Shown here: one piece after another, positions 56,727 through 64,000 of the stretch | Position numbering within the stretch: position 1 is the stretch's first letter | Layout: the number at the start of each line of letters is the position of its first letter | Origin: Mesostigma viride | Lineage: Eukaryota > Streptophyta > Mesostigmatophyceae > Mesostigmatales > Mesostigmataceae | Length of the DNA: 64,000 nucleotides | Direction: 5' to 3' | NCBI GenBank assembly: GCA_009746045.1 | Contig: RPFO01000079.1 | Location: forward strand, 2,255,344-2,319,343 | Position numbers and translations under genes: made by a program | Notes under the pieces: model-generated | Told to the model about the DNA's origin: nothing | Database searches by the model: none | What the model saw: only the letters and a program-made list of their open reading frames with translations

Positions 56727-57127
56727 ATGTTTTCCCGATCAACCTTTCTAATTGTTACCCTCTGTCTCCCTCCATGCCAGGTCTTCCTAGAGATAGCCAC
56801 GCGGCTCCCGCGGCCTTAATTCGCGTCTTTCCTCTCAGACAACTACCCTACTTGATAGAGTCCTTCCACGACGTTGGATCGCCATGCGTCCAGGCATAGT
56901 TGTCTCACTTCTTACTTCATCCAGGAACAGTTGTCTTGCTTAATTGATAGTAAATAGTACGTAATAATGATACAACAGTTGTCGTATTATATATATCAAG
57001 GATTTATCGTAGTATAGAGCTTTGACATATGGCTCTGTATATATGTTTATAGCTGGGCGTTTGCTTTGGTTTGAGTGATTTCACTCGATCTGCTGTAAGT
57101 AATTATATTTTCAATATATATATCAAG

Positions 57128-57200
57128 GAGACAACCAGCGCAGGCCAGAAATCGGGAGAATCCGGACCACGGTCAGTTCGAGCCTGCCGTTATCTTGTCC
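57128..57200 (+). repeat. Dispersed repeat shared with 63.43-63.50 kb
   Basis: GGAGACAACCAGCGCAGGCC through GGGAGAATCCGGACCACGGT to CGTTATC reappears inverted at 63425-63500, and its first 20 bases also at 6305-6325. The core contains AGTTCGAGCC in a small hairpin, another B-box-like word, so it may belong to a second SINE family. Confidence 0.5.
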
Positions 57201-57379
57201 GCGTGTTCGAATTCATTTATAAATAAATAAATTGTATATTAATACATATAATACGACAATTGCGCCATTGCAATTGTAAACGCTCCATCCTCACAGAAGC
57301 CTTTCAGCAGCACGTGACCCCCCTTGCCGCAGATGTGCATGGCGGCAATGGGCGGCACGCTGGCTGCTGAGCTCCCTCA

Positions 57380-58235
57380 CAGTTCCACCACCGTCACCTC
57401 CACCTGAGTCCACCCTCCTCGCCTCCACCTCCACTGCCACCTCCACCTCCACCCTCCTCGCCTCCACCTCCACTGCATGCCACCTCCACCTCCACAGCCG
57501 ACATCAAAGCCCAGCTCCTCGTCATCGACCAGCGTCTCCAGGACACCGCCATCGCAATCGAATGCCTGCAGAACACCGCCGGCATCACCGCCCAGTCGGT
57601 GAAGGATATCGCTGCCCAGGCCCCAGCCGGCTTCTGCTGGCCCAAGCGGCGACGCCCCCCCCACCCAGACCTGGGCGGACCTGCTCAAGCACCACGCCAC
57701 CTCCACCACCTCCACCATCCCGGCACAGCTTAAGCAACAAGCCCTCGACCTCCGCGAGGCTCCAGGCCGACCGCACCCAGCGCAGCCACAACGTCATCGT
57801 CAAGCACTTCGCCCAGCCGGCAGGTGAGGACTCGACGACTCTTCTTACTTACGGCATTTAAGCGCGACATTGTTGCCCCCATGCACATTACGGGTGAGCT
57901 GCGCATGTCGGCTGTTCGCCTCCCCCGTGCGCGGGGTAAGGCTGGCCCGGCACCCGGTGCTCCTCACCTCTAAGTACATGGCGGACAAGCTGTTGTTTCT
58001 TAAAAACCGCAAGAAGCTCTCGGGGACTCACTTCACGCTGGACGACGACCTGACCCTAGCTGGCCCAGCAACAACGGCGACGCGAGCTATGGCCGACCTA
58101 CCTCCAGATACGGCAAAGCGCAGGGGGGAAACCGGTATACTGCATGGAAGGGGGACGTCATCCACGTCGACCACAAGCCCTGGCAGGCACCTCCTGCCAC
58201 CTCAGCAACCCCAGTCTAGGAAATATAGCAGTAGT
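57380..58235 (+). pseudogene. Frameshifted LINE ORF1-like relic
   Basis: Conceptual reading in more than one frame gives a coiled-coil-like stretch (DIKAQLLVIDQRLQDTAIAI), then TWADLLKHH, a central KYMADKLLFLKNRKKLSG and a C-terminal LAQQQRRRELWPTYLQIR. This order and the last motif resemble ORF1 proteins of L1-type elements from algae and protists. At least two frame changes are needed. The relation to the reverse transcriptase fragment 1 kb downstream is unproven. Confidence 0.4.
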
Positions 58236-58284
58236 GTAGATTAGTAAGGCTTAGCCTACCATGCGGCCCCAGCGCATGTGCGCC

Positions 58285-58390
58285 CATCCTGGCCATGGAT
58301 GGATGATGCATTAAGAATTTGGCCACGCCATGCCTATAATGGGACCTCCCATGGATGTTGCATTAAGAATTTAGCCATGCTATGCCTTAG
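58285..58390 (+). repeat. Tandem duplication of about 60 bp
   Basis: GCATTAAGAATTTGGCCACG and GCATTAAGAATTTAGCCATG head two consecutive units that also share CCATGCCT or CTATGCCT and an upstream ATGGAT. Confidence 0.6.
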
Positions 58391-58556
58391 TATGCAGAGA
58401 GACGCGCTCTGCTGAGAAGCCATGCCCTAGCTCTTGTTGTATAGCCATGATGATCTTCCTCCCCCATGCCGGGATCCCCTTAGCTGCAGGTTGAACCCGA
58501 GACAGCATGGTGGTGCCGGTGTCCTTGAGGCACCTAGAGCAAGTGTTGCTTACATT

Positions 58557-58647
58557 CCACTCTTGCAGGAAGTAGCCCAGAATGTATTAAAAGCCATATG
58601 CCCCTTCTCCGGGATATGTGCTACATGTACTCCCAACGGAGCAATGT
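58557..58647 (+). mobile_element. Second copy of the 91-bp dispersed element
   Basis: CAGGAAGTAGCCCAGAATGT through GGGATATGTGCTACATGTAC to CCAATTA is the inverted partner of 41868-41958. Here it continues into longer flanking sequence on the left (GGGTTGAACCCGAGAC word near 58485, another possible B box), so this may be the fuller element. Confidence 0.6.
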
Positions 58648-58659
58648 TACCAATTAATT

Positions 58660-58800
58660 AATAGACCACAGGCTTGGGGGTGGTCTCCTTCATCACTACT
58701 TGCCATCTATCCTTAATTAATTGTAAATAATATAATTGATATTTATTTACACGTAACTGCGCCACATGAGCTTAAGTCCTCAGGGAAATGAATATGGGAT
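58660..58800 (-). mobile_element. Scrambled LINE 3' fragments, inverted
   Basis: CCACAGGCTTGGGGGTGGTC to CCATCTATCC (58668-58718) and CACGTAACTGCGCCACATGA to AAGTCCTCAG (58749-58783) are pieces of the LINE terminus in reverse, separated by TTAATTAATT and AT-rich DNA. Confidence 0.6.
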
Positions 58801-59114
58801 TAATAAATATAATGCGCTGTAATAATAATAGTGATTTTACATGGCGCGGAGATCTCTAGTGGATTTTTGATGACTTACTGGACTGTATCACAAGGCACCT
58901 AAATAGCTGGACAAGCTATGCCAACAAGTATACCTTGTCCTTCCGGCACGGCGTTGGATCGCGATGCGTCCAGGAATAACGTTGTCTCACTTAATACGTA
59001 ATATGCGCGCTGATCGACCCTTGAACTTACACATGGGCACTGCCCGTGATAAACAACTCTGCCGAATGTATGTCCAAAGCGCTCATGCATAGATCTGGTG
59101 ATGAGGATTATGTC

Positions 59115-60142
59115 CCGGATCCGGCCCCCTCCAGAGCACCGCACTCAAGTTGTTCATGCGCATGATCCTCAACCGCCTTCGTTCTGCTCTCGACTGTCAC
59201 CTTGGGGAAAGTCAAATGGGCTTCCGTCCTGCTGGGCGCAACACCGTCATGGCCATCTTCGTTGCGCGTCGCCTCTTCGAGGAAATCGCTCTCCTGCAAC
59301 CTGGTGAGTTTCCCGCCATCCTGATCTTCGTCGACTTCATCAAGGCTTTTGATTCTGTCCTCTGGGACGCCAGTCTATGGGCTGTACTTGCTCGCGCTCG
59401 CGTCCCCACTCCCCTGATTAGCGTCATCCGCACGCTGTATGAAGGGTCAACCACTTCGGTGCGCACTCAACACGGCATTACCCCGCCATGCCCACTGCAG
59501 ACCGGCGTCTGGCAGGGTTGCGTCCTGTCGCCGTACCTGCTTATTATTGTAGTGGATTATGTTATGCGCCAGGCACGTGCTCGCTTTGCTAGCATCACAG
59601 GCCGTGCCCTGGCCTGGCCTAGCGATCACGAACGAGCTTGGGGAAGGGGGGCCGACTAACAAGCAGAATTTACTAGCTGACCTCATTTATGCCGACGACA
59701 TCACGCTCATCGAGAAGCCGGAGTCTTCCCAACTTTGGCTGGACTGCCTGGCGCTCGAGGCTCAGGCGGTTGGTCTATAGAAAGCAGCCCCAAAACGGAG
59801 GCCCTGGCCCTCGGCATGGCAGGGCCCCCACCCACACTCCGCCTCTTAGACGATGCCGAGGTCAACTACCCTCCTTCCGGCCGCTTCAAGCTGCTCGGCA
59901 GTTGGCTTCCCGACTGCGAGGACGACATGACGACACGGATCGGCATGGCGTGGGCGCACCTCCATGACCACCGCCGCTGGTGGAGCAACCCCGCCCTACC
60001 CCGGATCGTCAAGCGAGACCTCTTCAAGGTCGTCATTCTGACGATGATTCCTGACCTACGGCGCCGAGACCTGGACACTGACGCAGGAGCTGGAGCAACG
60101 ACTCGACGGCGCCGTCACCAAGATGCTGCGCAAGGCCCTTAA
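59115..60142 (+). pseudogene. Reverse transcriptase domain, three frameshifts
   Basis: The first frame gives LFMRMILNRLRSAL, GFRPAGRNTVMAI, the motif A block FVDFIKAFDSVLW and the motif B block GVWQGCVLSPYL. A shift near 59640 leads to motif C, LIYADDITLIE, so the YADD catalytic pair is intact. A second shift near 59780 is needed for SPKTEALALGM and the following thumb-like region, and a third near 60055 for YGAETWTLTQELEQ and KMLRKALN. The 5' third (endonuclease and fingers) is missing. Motif order marks it as a non-LTR retroelement, not an LTR element or group II intron. It cannot encode an active enzyme as it stands. Confidence 0.85.
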
Positions 60143-61842
60143 CCCCTAAATGGTCTGGCTGCCGATTTTCCGCCTAAAACTGAGTTACAGCCGACACGTC
60201 GGCCCCTTCTCGGGGGACCAAATGCCGCGAAAACTATTGAGAATTAGGAAAAGTTTAGCTGAGAAGATCGAAAGTTTATAATTTTCCTCACAGCATGGTA
60301 CTAGGGTTTGCATACTTCTGACAAAGTTATAGAGGTGTTCTGGCCGGTCAAAGTACAAGGGGTCAGGGTACTTTTTCACGTAGAACGTGCATTCCGGAAA
60401 ACGACGACCTGGCCATGGCGGCTTGCGCACACGCATGGCATTTACGTTTTCGTTCGAATTTTCTGACCAAACTCAGGAAATTGATTTTATACGTCCTAAA
60501 GATGATACAGGCCAATTTTTGGTTCGCGGGAATGCCATTTGATAGGTGTCGGCAGCGTTCTTGCTGGAAAAAACTGCGATCAGGCCGGACGATAGAAACG
60601 TTGACAGCAATAACTTTCCGGCGTATTTTAAAGGATATATCGGTTTCTTTGTACTTTTTATGATGATTTGTAGTCGTAAACGTGCAAGGGTGGCCAGAAA
60701 TCGTCGAATCTAGCGACCATGCTGCACAACTTTGGTGTGCCGAAATGCGCCATTTTGCGGCCACCGCCTGGGCCAAGGTAATGCCAGCCATGCCAGGTAA
60801 AGCTGAGTTATCGTTTTCTTGTCGATGTTTGACGTTTATATATACGTTCTAGCTTGTGTAGCACATTCTTTCTTCATTATTCATGCTCTTTCTTGACCAT
60901 GGCCTGGCCCCTTCCTAAAACACCATTCTTAGATGCTTCCCTCAGTCAGTTGACCTGCCATAGTGTGATCGTGATAAGTTTTAGAGGCTGTATGGGTTTG
61001 AATACCTCCATATATGTTTGTTGTACATTTCCCACACACATATTGCATGAGTGTGAGGCAGTTGGCTGGTCTCTGTGGCATCATCAAGCATGTACCCGGT
61101 GAGTAGAAGCTTCCCATTGTCAGCATGTGCCACCAGGTGTGCTGGCCATCACCTGGCAAGCTATAGCAGCTTAGGCCTAGTTTATCCTTGCTAGGGCAAG
61201 CTGAAATAGGCTTAAAATCACTAGTTTGTTGGTGGCTGCCTCCTAGAATGCATGCCTTGCGTAGGGTATCCGTACCACGTTACCTACGTGCATGGACAAG
61301 GTGGCACCTGCACATAGGTGCCATGTAAGGGCAGTGTGATGATGCAGTTATGTTTCCCCATCATTGTGGAAGGGAAATGTATTGTGTGGCATGGTTGGGG
61401 GACATTTTTAGTAGGTATTAGTAGGTAGTATGCCCACCCCTACCCCCTTGGTTGCTTTTTACCAACGGTACCCCTATGGGCTGTACTGGGTGTAACTGCT
61501 GGTATACCCACCCAAATGATGACCCCAATGGCTCAAACTGTTCAGCAACTAATTGTTTATCATCCCTGAAGTGGTAGGTGCCTAGCTCTTACAACATAAT
61601 TCAAAATGCACATTCTACCAAAAATGAAAACGCTCGTCTTGACCCCCCTGACTTTGACGGCAGTTATACATGGCCTACCCTGCATATATGTAAGGTTGTG
61701 ATATACCAACCCGAAGGGCAACTCATGGACATGCTTGGCCCCCAAGGACAGCCATTGGATATGGGTGGGTTGGATGGCATCTGGTTTGCAAAATTGTGAA
61801 GTTACAGCCGATGCATCGGCAGTATTTCTGCCCATTTAGGGG
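60143..61842. mobile_element. 1,700-bp non-autonomous TTAA-type DNA transposon
   Basis: The element begins CCCCTAAATGG and ends CCATTTAGGGG, an 11-bp perfect terminal inverted repeat, with TTAA directly outside on both sides (60139-60142, 61843-61846). Subterminal AGTTACAGCCGA...TCGGC motifs occur near both ends (60182-60202 and 61799-61820) in the same orientation; the right one holds the perfect palindrome GCCGATGCATCGGC. TTAA target duplication with C-run termini is the signature of piggyBac-type elements. I find no recognisable transposase: frames are below 145 codons. Deleting it with one TTAA restores the reverse transcriptase frame (ALN-IPFG). Confidence 0.8.
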
Positions 61843-61846
61843 TTAA

Positions 61847-62296
61847 CATCCCCTTTGGTTTGCTCATTAGTAATGAGGATTTGTACGCTGATTTGCCCTA
61901 TGTTTCCCACATTATCAGTAGGCACAGGCGCCTGGGCCTAGCCGGGCACCTGGCCCGCACAGATCAGGTATAGACACATCAGATAGACTAGCTGGCACCA
62001 AGCCCGCCCAGCCTGGGCGATATGTCCTCACCTGGCGTGCCCCCGGCCGCGCGCGCAGGGCCGCCACCCGTGGACTTTTCCTGATAGACTCGGCATGATG
62101 GACATGTGCTACACTAGACGTGACGGGCTCACCCCCGGGCAGCCTCCTGGTTTGTCTGTAATATGGAGGCAGATGGTGCGCAAGGACAGATGGCAAGTAG
62201 TGATGAAGGAGACCACCCCAAAGCCTGTGGGGGCTCCGCGTGTGACCAAGTATGGCATTCATAGCGATTCGGGCCGCGGTGCCCACACCCCTGTAA
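61847..62296 (+). pseudogene. C-terminal part and 3' UTR of the interrupted LINE
   Basis: Continues the reverse transcriptase with IPFGLLISNEDLYADLPYVS, HIISRHRRLGLAGHLART, then a frame with YVLTWRAPGRARR and, after another shift, VIWRQMVRKDRWQVVMKE. The GHLAR and WRQMVRKDRW segments are the usual end of non-LTR retroelement proteins. The 3' UTR ends CCTGTAATTAATTAATTAAT. Confidence 0.75.
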
Positions 62297-62297
62297 T

Positions 62298-62512
62298 TAA
62301 TTAATTAATTAATCAATAGACACGTGACTGCGTCACGTGAGCATCAGTCCGCCTCAGTGGGAGGGGAACATGGGATGGAATGGATGGTATAAGCTATACA
62401 CCCCTGTAACTAGGACCTAGATAGCTTATACCATCCATTCCATCCCATGTTCCCCTCCCACTGAGGGTTTATGCTCACGTGACGCAGTCACGTGTCTATT
62501 AATTAATTAATC
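62298..62512. repeat. Foldback palindrome made of two LINE termini
   Basis: A left arm (about 62321-62398: CACGTGACTGCGTCACGTGA ... GGATGGTATAAGCTA) and a right arm (about 62427-62495: TAGCTTATACCATCCATTCC ... CACGTGACGCAGTCACGTG) are reverse complements with a short asymmetrical centre containing CTGTAACTAGGACCTAGA. TTAA runs flank both sides. Each arm also contains the smaller palindrome CACGTGACGCAGTCACGTG. Confidence 0.85.
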
Positions 62513-62524
62513 CGGCCCCCTCTA

Positions 62525-62745
62525 TTATATCCGGGCAGCCTCCTGGTTTGTCTGTAATATGGAGGCAGATGGTACGCAAGGATAGATGGCAAGTAGTGAT
62601 GAAGGAGACTACCCCCAAGTCTGTGGGGGCTCCGCGCGTGTGACCGGGTATGGCATTCATAGCGATTCGGTGCTCACACCCCTGTAACTAGGACCTAGAT
62701 TAATTAATTAATTAATTAATTAATTAATTAATTAATTAATTAATA
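62525..62745 (+). mobile_element. LINE 3' fragment with a 44-bp TTAA tail
   Basis: GGGCAGCCTCCTGGTTTGTC through GTGGGGGCTCCGCGCGTGTG to CTGTAACTAGGACCTAGA, followed directly by an unbroken (TTAA)n run (62699-62743). This copy lacks the ATCCATTCC...CACGTG tip seen elsewhere, as though the tail had been added at an internal site. Confidence 0.75.
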
Positions 62746-63100
62746 GACACGTGACTGCGTCACGTGAGCATAAGTCCTCAGCGGGAGGGGAACATGGGAT
62801 GGAATGGATGGTATAAGCTATCTAGGTCCTAGTTACAGGGGCCGGTGTGGGCACCGCGGCCCGAATCGCTATGAATGCCATACTTGGTCACACGCGGAGC
62901 CCCCACAGGCTTGGGGGTGGTTTCCTTCATCACTACTTGCCATCTATCCTTGCGCACCATCTGCCTCCATATTACAGACAAACCAGGAGGCTGCCCGGGG
63001 GTGAGCCCGTCACGTCTAGTGTAGCACATGTCCATGCCGAGTCTATCACGAAAAGTCCACGGGTGGCGGCCCTGCGCGCGCGGCCGGGGGCACGCCAGGT
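62745..63100 (-). mobile_element. Inverted LINE 3' end with C-terminal coding remnant
   Basis: On the minus strand the frame reads GRHPWTFRDRLGMDMCYTRR, DGLTPGQPPGLSVIWRQMVR, KDRWQVVMKETTPKPVGAPR, the best-preserved C-terminus of this LINE family in the window. The UTR tip at 62745-62835 carries the CACGTGACTGCGTCACGTG palindrome. Confidence 0.75.
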
Positions 63101-63101
63101 T

Positions 63102-63190
63102 AGGACCTAGATAGCTTACACCATCCATTCCATCCCATGTTCCCCTCCCACTGCGGACTTATGCTTACGTGTCTATTAATTTACAATTAT
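63102..63190 (+). mobile_element. LINE terminus fragment
   Basis: TAGGACCTAGATAGCTTACA to CTTATGCTTACGTGTCTATT AATTTA, in plus orientation and abutting the inverted copy, so the pair forms a second, larger foldback with 62755-62835. Confidence 0.7.
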
Positions 63191-63195
63191 TTCCC

Positions 63196-63345
63196 TTAAT
63201 CCCCCTCTAGTGGCTATATGGTTGGGGCATGATGTAGGCGATATTTGTAACTTTCGCACACGTGTAATTATTTTTCGAATGAGATTAGCATAGTACTCCG
63301 TGGCATGCCCATGTGCATGACACGCAAGTACTTACCCATCTGTTA
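63196..63345 (-). mobile_element. SINE, copy D
   Basis: Reverse complement of the SINE body: CATAGCCACTAGAGGGGGA at the 3' side (63196-63215), CATGCCCCAACCATA, ACTAATCTCATT-like core and GTCATGCACATGGGCATG. The head is missing. The region 63425-63500 beside it is the inverted partner of the 57.13-kb dispersed repeat. Confidence 0.6.
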
Positions 63346-63639
63346 ACCAGCCGCAGGGTGCTGATGGATGTATTCGTTCTCCCAGCTTTGCCCCTATACA
63401 TGCATCTTCGAAAACGCGGAAAAGATAACGGCAGGCTCGAGCTACCCTGGTCCGGATTCTCCCGATTGCTGGCCAGCGCTGGTTGTCTCCTTGGTCATGG
63501 CTACAAGCCGCCATGCACATGCCCTGGAGGCATGCATATTGCATACTTATATCATTGCTGCATTTGCGTCCCTTGCTCACCCCTGTCCATAAGTACGTAC
63601 GTAAGTAAGTAAGTACTTACGTGTCATGCGCATGGGCTC

Positions 63640-64000
63640 TTTGTATCAGGGCATGCGCATGGGATCTTTGTATCAGGGCATGCCCCGTATTTCGGACGAG
63701 ATTAGACAGCGTAGGATAGCATTTGTAGGACACCTTGCTCGCACCCGGCCAGGTCGACACCGCCCTTGGTCTGGCCGGCCCCCAGCGGCTTGGCCAGCCA
63801 GGACGGCACATTCTGACCTGGCAGTGGCCCCAAGGACATTCCCAAAAAGGTAGGGAAACATGTCACGAACTACGTACAGATGTTGCTGGATGACCTACTG
63901 GTCCCAGCCCAGTTTGAATACCGCATCCACTCTCTCTCCCTTCTTTGGACTGCCATGCAGAACAAGACGCGGTGGAAGAGGATTGTCAAGGCTCACACGC
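63640..64000 (+). pseudogene. C-terminal fragment of a second LINE protein, runs off the window
   Basis: MPRISDEIRQRRIAFVGHLA (from 63680) is the GHLAR region; after one shift near 63800 the frame gives GKHVTNYVQMLLDDLLVPAQ and AMQNKTRWKRIVKAHT to the window edge. It is a relative, not a copy, of the 62-kb LINE, since the C-terminal spacing and residues differ. A fragment of the SINE head (GTAAGTAAGTACTTACGTGT at 63600) is joined to its 5' side. Confidence 0.65.

Larger units (their letters stand above)
59115..62296 (+). mobile_element. Non-LTR retrotransposon, 5'-truncated, with nested insertion
   Basis: The element starts inside the reverse transcriptase domain (about 59115), runs to 60142, is interrupted by a DNA element, and resumes at 61847 with the C-terminal domain and 3' UTR, ending in TAATTAATTAATTAATTAAT at 62297. 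Partial copies of the same 3' end recur at 19.2, 54.7, 62.5 and 62.8 kb, so the family has been active and commonly truncates at its 5' end. Confidence 0.8.

Noticed and set aside
60363-60791. 142-codon minus-strand frame inside the TTAA element as a transposase
   Set aside because: I see no DDE-type spacing or cysteine-rich C-terminus, and it is far shorter than known piggyBac transposases.

Overview
This window is nuclear DNA from a eukaryote. Both large genes are cut into many short exons with GT-AG junctions (plus one GC-AG), coding exons are GC-rich, and introns are loaded with micro- and minisatellites. The flanks carry non-LTR retrotransposon and SINE debris. Two genes look like cilium or centriole components (a TPR-ARM protein and a CCDC57-like coiled-coil protein), and a GT29 sialyltransferase-like gene lies between them. 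This suggests a flagellated protist, possibly an alga. The sequence alone does not fix the lineage.

Layout. 1-2.6 kb is gene-poor. At 2.6-3.2 kb there are two probable exons of a minus-strand gene that I cannot complete. From 3,998 to 18,921 a 12-exon plus-strand gene assembles without any reading-phase conflict into a 703-residue TPR/armadillo-type protein; its introns hold at least nine different tandem arrays. 18.9-21.7 kb is intergenic, with LINE 3' ends and a SINE. 21,673-22,458 is an intronless minus-strand GT29 gene. A roughly 1.07 kb interval separates it from the divergent plus-strand gene at 23,525-54,222, whose 27 exons also join in phase into 1,619 residues. The N-terminal half of that protein resembles CCDC57. 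Its first intron holds a 4.1 kb 24-bp satellite and a 1 kb 30-bp satellite.

54.2-64 kb is a transposon graveyard. It contains LINE 3' ends ending in (TTAA)n, long palindromes built from those 3' ends, an ORF1-like relic, tRNA-derived SINE copies, and a frameshifted reverse transcriptase gene. The reverse transcriptase is interrupted by a 1,700-bp TTAA-flanked inverted-repeat DNA element; removing the element restores the host reading frame exactly. I saw no operons, CRISPR arrays, rRNA genes or convincing tRNA genes. The strongest new points are the nested TTAA insertion, the repeated duplication of exon/splice-donor junctions inside introns, a 91-bp retroposed element with 14-bp flanking direct repeats, and the satellites that leave several reading frames open. 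Splice sites, start codons and homologies were read by eye and have no transcript support.
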